A DNA stretch of 64,000 nt, from contig JAJCXO010000234.1 of NCBI GenBank assembly GCA_029263395.1, positions 60,326 to 124,325 of the forward strand, given 5' to 3'. The DNA comes from Acidobacteriota bacterium. GTDB lineage: Bacteria > Acidobacteriota > Thermoanaerobaculia > Multivoradales > J023. The notes below the pieces were generated by a model, which had not been told where the DNA came from, did no database searches, and was given only the letters and a program-made list of their open reading frames with translations. Positions within the stretch are counted from its first letter, which is position 1, and every line of letters starts with the position of its first letter. Shown piece by piece: positions 1 to 8,706 of this stretch. Both the position numbers and the translations under genes were made by a program.

Positions 1-807
1 CTGGAGCGCGAACGCAAGAACTCCCAGATCGCACGGCTCTATGGCATCTCACCGGCCCGCATGGCGCGGGGGGACGCGGTGTGTATGGATTGCCACGGCA
101 CAATCATCACCGGACGCGAGAAGCGGGAAGTCCAAGACGGCGTCAGCTGCCAAGGCTGTCATGGACCCGCCAAGGAATTTTTCGAGCCACACCAAGAAGG
201 TGAGGGCATCGAAGGTCCGACTCGGCCGGGCTACGTCAAAGCGTTGACGTTGGGTATGGTGGAGCTCCAGAATCTCGACACCCGGGCCGAAACCTGTGCC
301 GATTGTCACTACATTACCGATCCGCGGCTGATCTCCTCCGGGCACCCTTCCGGCATTGACTTCGATTATGTTGCCGGCATGAAAGAGATACGGCATTGGG
401 ACTCACCGCCAAAATCGGGTAGCGCGATCGAAGGCGCCGTCTCGAGTGTTCTGGCGGCCCGCGGTGCGGTGCCCAAGGTCCGGTTGGCACGGCTGGCTAC
501 CAGCCCGTCAGGCAGTGCAACGATCGCACGCTCGACCGCCGGCTTGGACGCCGAGACAAGCAGCCTCGGCGAAGACACACCACGGACCACACGGACCTAT
601 CGCAGCCCAGGCGACTCACGGCGAGGAGCACCGCGGGCACGACCGGCCGATCGCAGGGCCCTACGCCGCCTGCCCGCAACGTTGGTCCCGCTGGCCGGAT
701 TACCGCCGTTTCCCGAGATCGACGGCTCGACGACGATCGAGGAGACCCTCCTGCTGCTCAAGGAGCGTCTCGAGCTGCTTTACAACGCGGTTCGAAAGGA
801 GCCTTGA
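1..807 (+). CDS. Multiheme cytochrome c family protein (5' end outside window)
   Basis: The frame is open from base 1, so the true start lies upstream; 268 codons are visible. Three heme c sites are seen: CMDCH, CQGCH and CADCH. The N-terminal text NSQIARLYGI followed by a CxxCHGT site resembles cytochrome c554-like multiheme proteins, which carry electrons in the periplasm. The last 120 residues lack heme motifs, are rich in Arg, Ala and Pro, and end in a short Leu-rich helix. The stop overlaps a TTG that could start the next gene, which suggests translational coupling within a redox cluster. Other CxxCH sites and a signal peptide may lie outside the window. The exact electron partner is unknown. 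Confidence 0.75.
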   Translation: MERERKNSQIARLYGISPARMARGDAVCMDCHGTIITGREKREVQDGVSCQGCHGPAKEFFEPHQEGEGIEGPTRPGYVKALTLGMVELQNLDTRAETCADCHYITDPRLISSGHPSGIDFDYVAGMKEIRHWDSPPKSGSAIEGAVSSVLAARGAVPKVRLARLATSPSGSATIARSTAGLDAETSSLGEDTPRTTRTYRSPGDSRRGAPRARPADRRALRRLPATLVPLAGLPPFPEIDGSTTIEETLLLLKERLELLYNAVRKEP

Positions 808-815
808 AGTCCCCC

Positions 816-2495
816 ATGGTCGAAATACCTTCAAAAACGATGTTACGGCGCATCGAGCAGTACAAGGACCGGTGGAGCTCCTACGGTCTGAATACCGGTA
901 TCGTGGCGATCTCGGACAAGATGTCGGCCCACGAGCTGCGCCAATTCGAGCTCTTCCAGGACTACGACGACAAGTTTCTCGAGAAGATCAGCACCGATGT
1001 CTCGCTGGTGGCCTGGCGTGAAGGTTCGGTGTTGTTCGAGGAAGGCACTTATCTCGATTTGGCTTTTGTGGTGGTGTCGGGCTCGGTTGAGGTCTTCCTA
1101 CAGAGCGTCGCCGGGCCGGGCGAAGTTGGGCAAACAAGCGGCGCGCAACCGATCTTCGATTCCTCACGCACCATGATGATGGCGCTGCCCCCAGATCCTG
1201 GACCAGCAACCCAACCGACTCAAACCGCTCGGACGCCTCAGGCAGGCACCACGAACATTCGCACGACTTCACGTATGCGCCGAACTTCGGCCCATGAGAT
1301 CACGTTCCTGGCAACCATGGACTTCGATCTACCGCGAGGCAACAAAAGTGAGCTCGGCGAAGGCGAGCTGTTCGGTGAAATCGGCGCCATGAGCGGCTGG
1401 CCACAATCGGTCACCGCCCGCACTGGCACCGATTGCCAACTGTTGCAAATCCGCGTGCCGGCGCTACGTCTGATGAAACGCAAATCCAAGGCGCTGAAAG
1501 AGCGGGTGGATCACCTCTACCGCGAGCGTGCGCTGCTCGCCCAGCTCAAGTCGACACCGCTGTTTCGACACTCCAACGACTTCTTTCTCCAAGGCCTGAA
1601 ACAGGTAGTCGAGCTGGTGTCTTGCGAACCCGACGAAGTGGTGGTGAAGGAGGGAGAGACCGCTGATGCCATTTACCTGGTCCGTTCGGGTTTCGTCAAA
1701 CTCGCCCAACGGCTGGGCGAAGGTGACCTCGCAGTCTCCTATTTATCCAAAGGCATGACCCTCGGGGATGTCGAGATCCTGGTCGAAGGGCTAGGTCGCT
1801 GGGAGAGTACCGTCACTTCTGTGGAGTACGCGGAGCTGGTGAAGATTCCCGCCGCCGCCTTCCACACCTTGCTCAAGGAGTCGCCAGAGATCGCCGAATC
1901 AGTTTGGCAAAACGCCGCCGCACGGCTCAAAGAGATCGGCTACAGTCGACGCAACATCGGTCAGTCGGAGTTCACTCAAGTGGCGCTCGACACCGGCCTG
2001 GTGCAAGGCAGCAGCATCCTGGTGATCGACCTCGAACAATGTACCCGCTGCGATGATTGTGTCCGCGCCTGTGCCGCTACCCATGAGGGGCGCCCACGCT
2101 TCGTACGCGAAGGCAACAAGATCGACCAGTTGTTGGTCGCCAAGTCCTGCTACCACTGTCGGGATCCAGTGTGTCTGGTCGGCTGCCCGACCGGTGCTAT
2201 CCATCGCGCTGGCGTAGACGAAGTTGTCGAGGTTGAAGACGAAATCTGCATCGGCTGCTCAACCTGTGCCAACAATTGCCCCTACGACGCGATTCAGATG
2301 CACGACACCGGCGAGAAGTGGTCGGCGGATATGGTGCCGACAGGCCTGCGCGGCACCGACCGCCGGGTGGCGAGCAAATGTGACCTCTGTTACGACACCG
2401 GACACGGCCCCGCCTGCGTCAGCAACTGTCCGCAAGGCTGCGCTTATCGGGTCGGCTCGGTAGAGGAAATCCAAGGATTGTTGAACCATGACTAG
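816..2495 (+). CDS. Cyclic nucleotide-binding domain / four-cluster [4Fe-4S] ferredoxin fusion protein
   Basis: A first cNMP-binding fold spans about residues 65-215 but is split by an insert of about 80 low-complexity residues; a second lies at about 250-360. The C-terminal 155 residues hold four Cys sets: CTRCDDCVRAC, CYHCRDPVCLVGC, CIGCSTCANNC and CDLC with PACVSNC. These 16 Cys are typical of HybA/DmsB/NrfC-type subunits that wire electrons between a catalytic subunit and a membrane cytochrome. A cytoplasmic or membrane-associated electron carrier controlled by a nucleotide signal is my inference. ATG 816 is chosen; TTG 804 overlaps the upstream stop but sits only about 2 nt from the AAAGGAG site. 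No signal peptide is seen. Confidence 0.8.
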   Translation: MVEIPSKTMLRRIEQYKDRWSSYGLNTGIVAISDKMSAHELRQFELFQDYDDKFLEKISTDVSLVAWREGSVLFEEGTYLDLAFVVVSGSVEVFLQSVAGPGEVGQTSGAQPIFDSSRTMMMALPPDPGPATQPTQTARTPQAGTTNIRTTSRMRRTSAHEITFLATMDFDLPRGNKSELGEGELFGEIGAMSGWPQSVTARTGTDCQLLQIRVPALRLMKRKSKALKERVDHLYRERALLAQLKSTPLFRHSNDFFLQGLKQVVELVSCEPDEVVVKEGETADAIYLVRSGFVKLAQRLGEGDLAVSYLSKGMTLGDVEILVEGLGRWESTVTSVEYAELVKIPAAAFHTLLKESPEIAESVWQNAAARLKEIGYSRRNIGQSEFTQVALDTGLVQGSSILVIDLEQCTRCDDCVRACAATHEGRPRFVREGNKIDQLLVAKSCYHCRDPVCLVGCPTGAIHRAGVDEVVEVEDEICIGCSTCANNCPYDAIQMHDTGEKWSADMVPTGLRGTDRRVASKCDLCYDTGHGPACVSNCPQGCAYRVGSVEEIQGLLNHD

Positions 2496-2592
2496 CCTAG
2501 AGCCCGTCCAAGAACGCATCGAGAACTCGGTCGGTCTAGTGGCCTGCGCAGCAGCTCCGGAAACTCGCCACCCTACGGACTCACCGACGTGA
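2488..2592 (+). CDS. Possible 34-residue peptide in the gap before the cytochrome b-like gene
   Basis: An ATG at 2488 overlaps the end of the ferredoxin gene and opens a frame of 34 codons. Its TGA overlaps the GTG start of the next gene as GTGA. This could be a coupling leader. However, most of it is a copy of an interspersed repeat found twice more in the window (22971-23014 and 52883-52924), so the open frame may be accidental. No domain is recognised. Confidence 0.25.
   Translation: MTSLEPVQERIENSVGLVACAAAPETRHPTDSPT
2526..2570 (+). repeat. Interspersed repeat, copy 1
   Basis: About 45 bp beginning CTCGGTCGGTCT and containing GCAGCTCCGGAAACTCGCC. It matches copies 2 and 3 (both on the - strand). 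The central palindrome is decayed here (CCTGCGCAGCAGC). It lies just before the cytochrome b-like gene. Confidence 0.65.
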
Positions 2593-3428
2593 AAAGTAAG
2601 GTTCGCGAAGGACAGATTCGCGAAGCCCGGCGCTGGTGGTGGGGCTTCCTCGCGCTGGCGGTGCTGTGTGTGCTCACCTTCGGCGCCAACGTCGTGCTCA
2701 CCGAAGTCCACCCCGGATCAACATTTGGCATGGCCTATGGCATCGCCGCAACAACGTTCATGGTCGGCGCGGCGCTCTACGGTATGCGTCGTCGGACACT
2801 GCGCTTCGCGTCGCGGCACGGCTTTGGCCGCTCTCGAGCCTGGCTCTACTTCCACCTCTATGGCGGCGCCTTATTCGTGCTCCTGGTGCTGATGCATTCA
2901 GGATTCAGCTGGCCGGTAGGAGCACTCAATTGGTGGCTGTGGGGGCTCAGTCTGTGGATCTTCGTCAGTGGCCTGATCGGCCTCGGTCTGCAGACCTGGA
3001 TTCCACGGGTTCTAGCCTCGGGACTGTCGGTGGAAGTCAACTACGACCGCATCCCCGAGCTCAGCGAAGAGATTCGGCAACGGGCCGAAGCCGTGGCCGC
3101 AACCTGTGACGACTCGGTCCGTGCCCTCTTCAAGAAGCGGGTCGCACCTGCCCTCACCGCCCCACGCCGCAGCTTGATCTTCTTCTTCGACCCCACCGGC
3201 GGCATCCAGTCTCGGCTCAGACCCTTTCGCTACCTCGCCGGCCGACTGCCACAAGACGAGAGGGAGAAGCTCGACGAACTCGAACGGTTGTACCGTGGCA
3301 AACTCGAGATCGACGCGCATTACACGTTGCAACGGGCATTGCGCACCTGGATCTACCTACACGCGCCGTTGTCGTTGTTTCTAGTAGCGCTGGTGACGCT
3401 GCACATCTTCACGGTTTTGTATTACTAG
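2589..3428 (+). CDS. Diheme cytochrome b-like integral membrane protein
   Basis: This 279-residue protein has about four membrane helices, near residues 18-38, 50-66, 87-135 (one or two spans) and 255-277. Two helices each carry a pair of His separated by 13 residues, H89/H103 and H258/H272. That spacing is the classic ligand pattern for two stacked b hemes across a membrane. A polar domain of about 120 residues lies between the helices. The gene sits between the [4Fe-4S] protein and the decaheme cytochrome, so it probably passes electrons between the cytoplasmic side and periplasmic hemes. The start is a GTG with no clear ribosome site, overlapping a short upstream frame. The family name is not certain. 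Confidence 0.7.
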   Translation: MKSKVREGQIREARRWWWGFLALAVLCVLTFGANVVLTEVHPGSTFGMAYGIAATTFMVGAALYGMRRRTLRFASRHGFGRSRAWLYFHLYGGALFVLLVLMHSGFSWPVGALNWWLWGLSLWIFVSGLIGLGLQTWIPRVLASGLSVEVNYDRIPELSEEIRQRAEAVAATCDDSVRALFKKRVAPALTAPRRSLIFFFDPTGGIQSRLRPFRYLAGRLPQDEREKLDELERLYRGKLEIDAHYTLQRALRTWIYLHAPLSLFLVALVTLHIFTVLYY

Positions 3429-3450
3429 CTGCTGACGAAGAACACTACCG

Positions 3451-5130
3451 ATGGCCAAAAAACGTAAAGCGAGCAAGGGAACGTTCAGCGACGTCCGGCT
3501 GTCCGTCGCCAAGAAGTATCTTTACCCGACGCAGCGGCGGGTGTTGTGGTGGGGCGGGTTGGCGGCACTGGCCCTCGGCTTGTATTCCGCCATCGACTTT
3601 CGGTGGCGCGAGGCACGGTTCTTGTCCAACGGGCCTCTGTCGTCAGCTCACGCGATCCTAGAGCAGGACTGTGCCTCCTGCCACACCCCCTTCGGTGAAG
3701 TCGAAGTCGACGCCTGCTCCACCTGTCACGAGAAATATGGTGACGAGCTCGGCGTCTTCTCCTTTGCATCACACTACCTTTATCGCACCAACGATTTTCA
3801 ACGCCTGGCCACCTCGGACAACGAAACCACCTGCGCCGTCTGCCACACAGAGCATCTGGGGCGGGAAGCCGAAATCACCCGGGTCGACGACGGGCAGTGC
3901 ATCACATGCCACGCGGTCGGCTCGTTCAACAGCGAACATCCGCAATTCGAGTTTGCGGCCGCCGGCATCCCCGACGACAACGCCCTGGCCTTCACCCACA
4001 TTCACCACACCCGTGAGGTGATGGAACGCGAGAATCTGGTCGATGTCGAACGCGCTTGCTTGTACTGTCACAACCCTCAACCCGACGGTAAAAGTTTCCA
4101 GCCCCTCGACTTTGATCGACATTGCGACGCCTGCCACTTGAGCGCTTCGACCACCACCGCACGTCTGCAGGTCGAGGAGCCCGGGGTCCCCGGCGTCACT
4201 ACCCTGGCAACGCTGGTCGAGCGTCAGGATCCTGGCACCCGCTGGGCGTTATTCGCCAACCCCAACGAGTTCCGACAGGTCGGTAGCCGGGTCGCAAAAT
4301 CCCCGGTACATCACGCGGACCCGTGGATCCTGGAGAATCTGCGCCGGGTGCGTCGTACCCTCTACCCTGACGCCGGACTCGCTGAGCTCCTGCAAGTTTC
4401 GGCGGACCTGCCGGCAAGTGAGTTGGAGGTCCTCTACCAAGAGGCGATCACGACCCTCGAAGACTATGCGATCGGATTACGATCCCGGCCCGAGCCCGAG
4501 ATCCAAGCGGAGCTCGAACAGATTGAGCACATCCTGACCCAGGTCAAACGCGCCCTCGAGGATCCGTACACTCCGCTCGACGAGACCGAATTCCTCCTCG
4601 CCCTCGAAGATAGCCCACGACAAGGCTTGGCAGAGGACCAAATCGCTGAGCTCGACGACCTGGTCGACCAGTTGACCCAGTCCTGCCAGCCTTGCCACGC
4701 TATCAACCGCGCCACCATCGCACGGGTGCAGAAGGACCAACGGGTGCTGCGTCGAGCCGAATTCAACCATCGCACCCACATCTTGCAGGCACGTTGTCTC
4801 GACTGCCATGCCGATATCCCGATCGCTGAGGGTATCCAGAACGAAACCCAATCGGCGGAGACGGCGGTTGACCGGGCGGCGATTCAAAATCTGCCGCGGA
4901 TCGAGCAATGCCAACAATGCCACCAGCCGGAACTGTCCTCCAACGGCTGTGTCACCTGTCATGAGTTCCATCCTGACAAGAGTCGACAATCCGACTTGCT
5001 GCTCTACCTGAGCGAGGCAGAACAAACCGAGCAGACAGCCCGAGCCGAGGCTACGAACCAGGTTGCAACCGAGGCCGAGCCGCTCACCGACAACGACCCG
5101 ACAACCGAGCCTGGAGACGACGCGAGGTAA
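3451..5130 (+). CDS. Membrane-anchored decaheme cytochrome c
   Basis: Ten CxxCH motifs are present: CASCH, CSTCH, CAVCH, CITCH, CLYCH, CDACH, CQPCH, CLDCH, CQQCH and CVTCH, with many free His that can serve as distal ligands. A single N-terminal helix at about residues 30-48, preceded by Lys/Arg, should anchor it with the hemes in the periplasm. Residues 250-400 hold a helical stretch without hemes between the first six and last four sites. The C-terminus is rich in Glu and Thr. It follows the cytochrome b-like gene by 22 bp and precedes the FHA gene by 4 bp. It is likely the periplasmic wire of the cluster; whether it reduces an external acceptor or feeds electrons inward cannot be told. Confidence 0.85.
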   Translation: MAKKRKASKGTFSDVRLSVAKKYLYPTQRRVLWWGGLAALALGLYSAIDFRWREARFLSNGPLSSAHAILEQDCASCHTPFGEVEVDACSTCHEKYGDELGVFSFASHYLYRTNDFQRLATSDNETTCAVCHTEHLGREAEITRVDDGQCITCHAVGSFNSEHPQFEFAAAGIPDDNALAFTHIHHTREVMERENLVDVERACLYCHNPQPDGKSFQPLDFDRHCDACHLSASTTTARLQVEEPGVPGVTTLATLVERQDPGTRWALFANPNEFRQVGSRVAKSPVHHADPWILENLRRVRRTLYPDAGLAELLQVSADLPASELEVLYQEAITTLEDYAIGLRSRPEPEIQAELEQIEHILTQVKRALEDPYTPLDETEFLLALEDSPRQGLAEDQIAELDDLVDQLTQSCQPCHAINRATIARVQKDQRVLRRAEFNHRTHILQARCLDCHADIPIAEGIQNETQSAETAVDRAAIQNLPRIEQCQQCHQPELSSNGCVTCHEFHPDKSRQSDLLLYLSEAEQTEQTARAEATNQVATEAEPLTDNDPTTEPGDDAR

Positions 5131-5134
5131 GGTC

Positions 5135-6379
5135 ATGCAAGGACGGCTGTTTTCAAAAACCGGCGCTACCAAAGGGGCTGAGCTCGAGCTCAGCGGCGAA
5201 ACCCTGATCGGACGCGATCGCAAAAGCGCGCTGATCATCGATCAGCCGCTGATGTCGGGTCGGCATGCACGCATCTTCTATGACGAGGATGACGGCCGTT
5301 TTGTGCTCGAGGACCTCGACAGCCTCAACGGTACCGAGCTCGATGGTGATCGGGTCAGTGGCGCGGAGCGCCTCGGTCACCTCCACGTCATCACGTTCGC
5401 CGGCACCTATGATTTCTTTTTTCAAGATCTGGAGCGTTGCGCTCAGCGTCATCCCGGAGTCGCCAGCAACCCCATCGAGGCTGGTCCGGATGACACTGTA
5501 TCTGAGCCCAGGCTATCTAAACCTGAAGGTGGCCCGTCACCGCCTAGAAAATCTGCCGAAACCACACGAATTGATCAAGAGCCGATCGGACTGCCCGGCT
5601 TTCTTGCCCAACGGGCCGAGGCTGCCAGCGACGACAAACCGAGCACCGAAACGTCGCAGACCGCCAAACCCAACATCACAAAAATCGACGATAAACCCGC
5701 CTTTTTGCCTCAGATCTTGGCTAAACACGCCGACAAGATCCGAGCAGAGAGTGGAAAGGCTGACGCTGACGCACCAGCCAGAGCGCCCGCGGGGACCGTG
5801 CTCGAGAAAATGCCGGTCGTTCTGCCCGGTAACTTGGCGCAACGGATCGATCGACCCGGCAGCAACCCCGTCGATTCGCCCAAGGTCAACACAGCCAATG
5901 TCGACACAGCCAATGTCGACCCGGCCAAGCCAGGTAAGGCTGGCAAACCACCCTCTGCGGCACCCACAGCCACACCAAGCCTAGACGTTCGCAAAGCCGA
6001 AACGGTGGATATGTCCGATATCGAAGATCTGATCATCGTCGAGCCACATCAGGCCGCCCGTCCACGTCCTGGCCAACTGTACCTGGTGGTCACCAATGCT
6101 GAAGGCCTGGAGCGGTCGTTTACCCTCGAGCCAGGGGAAAATGTGATTGGCCGGAGCGCACGGGTTCAAGTGTCGCTCAACTTTCGTGCGCTCTCCCGAC
6201 GCCATGCCACCTTGACCCTGGCGGGAAATCGAGTGACGGTGCGTGATCTAGGCAGCCGCAACCATACGTTTCTCGACGGCGAGCCGATCGAGCCCGAGAC
6301 CGAAATCGAGATTCAATCCGGTGCGCTGCTGCGATTCGGCAGTGTCGAGGCTCGCCTGGCCAAGGACGACAACTCATGA
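5135..6379 (+). CDS. Protein with two FHA domains joined by a long disordered linker
   Basis: The start is ATG 5135, preceded by GAGGTAAG. The N-terminal FHA domain (about residues 10-95) shows the hallmarks IGRD, SGRHA and SLNGT. The C-terminal FHA domain (about 320-410) shows IGRS, SRRHA and a final NHT in place of NGT. FHA domains bind phosphothreonine, so this is probably an adaptor responding to a Ser/Thr kinase. The linker of about 220 residues is rich in Pro, Ala, Lys and Asp and carries one short motif three times (LPGFLAQRA, LPQILAKHA, LPGNLAQRI). No enzyme or membrane segment is seen. It sits inside the redox cluster, just before a second FHA-bearing protein. Confidence 0.85.
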   Translation: MQGRLFSKTGATKGAELELSGETLIGRDRKSALIIDQPLMSGRHARIFYDEDDGRFVLEDLDSLNGTELDGDRVSGAERLGHLHVITFAGTYDFFFQDLERCAQRHPGVASNPIEAGPDDTVSEPRLSKPEGGPSPPRKSAETTRIDQEPIGLPGFLAQRAEAASDDKPSTETSQTAKPNITKIDDKPAFLPQILAKHADKIRAESGKADADAPARAPAGTVLEKMPVVLPGNLAQRIDRPGSNPVDSPKVNTANVDTANVDPAKPGKAGKPPSAAPTATPSLDVRKAETVDMSDIEDLIIVEPHQAARPRPGQLYLVVTNAEGLERSFTLEPGENVIGRSARVQVSLNFRALSRRHATLTLAGNRVTVRDLGSRNHTFLDGEPIEPETEIEIQSGALLRFGSVEARLAKDDNS

Positions 6380-6415
6380 CGGACGGCAATCCATGACAGA
6401 CCGCGGAGGATCGAG

Positions 6416-8701
6416 ATGACCGCCGAAGTGCTCGATATCTTAATCGTCGGTGGCGGCCCTGCTGGCACCGCCGCCGCGTTCCGAGCTCGCGAGCTCGGAC
6501 TCGAAGCGCTCATCATCGAGCACGATGATTTGATGAAGCGTATCCGCGACTACTCGAAAGACAAGTTGATTCTGCCGAACTTCGGCGGCGGCGATCAGAT
6601 GTGCTTCCCTGCCGCTGGCTCGCTGATTTCCTGCCTGCACTTCGAGCCGATCGACAAGGACGATATGTGTACCGAATGGAAGGCACTCCACCAGGAGCAC
6701 CAGATTCGATCGCGGGTCGGCGTCGAGCTCACCGGCCTGAGGCGTCGACCAGACGGTCTGTACGAGGCTCAGGGCTGGGACCACGCGGCGCGCCATGAGG
6801 CTACGATCGTGGCAGCACACGTGGTGCTGGCAATCGGACGCGGGGTGCCACGACGTTTCGACATCCCCGGCTCCACCGATGGCATCGCCTTCCGAATGCG
6901 CGACCCGAATGTTTTTGTCGGCCAGCCGGCCTGCGTCATCGGCGGTGGTACCTCCGCCGCCGAAGCGGTGATCGCCATCTCGCGTACCAAAGTCGAAAGC
7001 GACGATCCCACCGATGTCTACTGGTCTTACCGCGGCGACAAGATGCCACGGGTATCACGAGCCCTGGCCGACGAATTCTTCGAAGCCTACGTTGGCAACG
7101 GTAATATCCGTTATTACCCACGTAGTGAGCCGGTTGCGGTCGTCACCGATGGCCAGCGCCGTGAGAGCCTCTCGATCCGAATTGACCGCCGACGTATGGA
7201 CGGTCGACCGAGCGAAACCAGCCACCTCGAATTCGCCAAGGAAAGCTGCCTGGCTTGTATCGGCGAGGATATTCCAGAGACGCTGCTGCACTCCTTAGGT
7301 ATTCGGATGGTCAACGGCGGCCCGAGAAACCGCAAGCGAATGGTCGTCAACCGCTACCTGGAGAGCGAACAACCGAACATCTACCTGGTCGGCGACATCC
7401 TCAGCCAGGCCTACTTCGAAACCGAAGACTTCAACGCGGATCCGGCAGGGTTCCGGGAGATCAAGCACCGCGGCAATATCAAGTCGGCGTTGCGCGACGG
7501 TGTGCTGGTGGCCTCGGTGATCGAGCAGCGCCTGAAGGGCAACACCGACATCGACATTCGGATCGAAGATGCCGCGGTCGAGGAACTTCCGCCGGTGATG
7601 GCTGGTTACGGCCGACCGGTGGACACCGTCGGACCGCCCAGCGCAAGCCTGGAGGCCGCCCGACGCCCAACCGAGGCAACGGGTTATCTGATTCGTCTGC
7701 TGCCAGGAGGTATCGAGGAAGAAGAGTATCCAATCGTCGCCGACGCGGTGCTCACCCTCGGACGCGACGAAGACTGTGACGCGGCGTTTCCCGCCGATAC
7801 CCTGCTGTCACCTCGCCATGCGTCGATCTCCCATACCGATGAAGGCCACTACCTGCGCGACGACGGCTCCGCCTCAGGTGTCTTCCTACGGGTGCCGTCG
7901 CGGCGCAAGCTGGAGGTTGGTGTTGGCGACTTGTTACGAGCCGGACGACAGTTTCTGCTGTTCAATGCAACGGACGACGGCTTGGCGGTCACCCACTTCG
8001 ACGCCGCGGGGCAAGAGCTGGCACACCACCTGTTGCCAGAGCGCACTATTGTCCTCGGTCGTCAGGCACCCGACATTACCCTCGACCCTAACGATTCCAC
8101 GCTTTCGAGGCGCCAATTGGCGATCACTCGCACGGCGAAACGTACCGCCTTGGTGAAAGATCTGAAGAGCGTCAACGGCACCTACTTGCGAGTGCGCAGT
8201 GCGGTCCCAATCCAACACCGAGATCAGTTCCGCATCGGCCAGCAGCTCTTCGTGTTTAGCCTGGACCGCAATGCAGTACTCGATGCCGGCCATACGTCGA
8301 CTCCGTCGGTTGTCGCAGCCGCACCGACTACCGCGGCACAATCGGTGCAACCGGCACAGCCAGACACCACGGCACAACTCACCGAGAAGGTCTCGGTGAC
8401 CGGTGGTTTGCCCGCCGCCGCGGTGACCTTTCGAGGCCTTGGCAAGACACTACCCGTGCTTCCTGGTCAAACGATCTGTGAGGTTGCCGAGGCACATGGC
8501 CTGGCGATCAACGCCGAATGCCATTCCGGTATCTGCGGTTCCGATCCGATTCGTATTCACGCCGGACACGAACACCTCACCACCGCCCCGGAAGCTGGTG
8601 AGAGCGAAACACTGGAAGATATCTGTGACCTCGAGCCGGGTCCATGTCGGCTGGCCTGCATGGCGCGCGTGACCGGGCCGGTCGAGGTAGAGATCCTCTG
8701 A
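6416..8701 (+). CDS. FAD/NAD(P)-binding oxidoreductase fused to two FHA domains and a [2Fe-2S] ferredoxin
   Basis: Residues 1-370 form a thioredoxin-reductase/YpdA-like flavoprotein: GGGPAG near residue 12, GGGTSAAEA near 180, and a C-terminal IYLVGDI site that contacts FAD. Two FHA-like domains follow: about 435-510 (LGRD, SPRHA) and 540-600 (LGRQ, SRRQ, SVNGT). In the second, the usual His is Gln. The last 100 residues resemble a plant-type ferredoxin, with ECHSGICGSD near 700 and CRLAC near 750. The site normally holding the third Cys is Asp, so ligation may be unusual. ATG 6416 follows GCGGAGG at a good distance. It probably takes electrons from NAD(P)H for the cluster; the direction and acceptor are inferred. 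Confidence 0.8.
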   Translation: MTAEVLDILIVGGGPAGTAAAFRARELGLEALIIEHDDLMKRIRDYSKDKLILPNFGGGDQMCFPAAGSLISCLHFEPIDKDDMCTEWKALHQEHQIRSRVGVELTGLRRRPDGLYEAQGWDHAARHEATIVAAHVVLAIGRGVPRRFDIPGSTDGIAFRMRDPNVFVGQPACVIGGGTSAAEAVIAISRTKVESDDPTDVYWSYRGDKMPRVSRALADEFFEAYVGNGNIRYYPRSEPVAVVTDGQRRESLSIRIDRRRMDGRPSETSHLEFAKESCLACIGEDIPETLLHSLGIRMVNGGPRNRKRMVVNRYLESEQPNIYLVGDILSQAYFETEDFNADPAGFREIKHRGNIKSALRDGVLVASVIEQRLKGNTDIDIRIEDAAVEELPPVMAGYGRPVDTVGPPSASLEAARRPTEATGYLIRLLPGGIEEEEYPIVADAVLTLGRDEDCDAAFPADTLLSPRHASISHTDEGHYLRDDGSASGVFLRVPSRRKLEVGVGDLLRAGRQFLLFNATDDGLAVTHFDAAGQELAHHLLPERTIVLGRQAPDITLDPNDSTLSRRQLAITRTAKRTALVKDLKSVNGTYLRVRSAVPIQHRDQFRIGQQLFVFSLDRNAVLDAGHTSTPSVVAAAPTTAAQSVQPAQPDTTAQLTEKVSVTGGLPAAAVTFRGLGKTLPVLPGQTICEVAEAHGLAINAECHSGICGSDPIRIHAGHEHLTTAPEAGESETLEDICDLEPGPCRLACMARVTGPVEVEIL

Positions 8702-8706
8702 CAACT

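Noticed and set aside
440..720. Frameshift in the first cytochrome gene
   Set aside because: The frame changes character after the third heme site, but no alternative frame shows extra CxxCH motifs, and the Leu-rich end is in the original frame.
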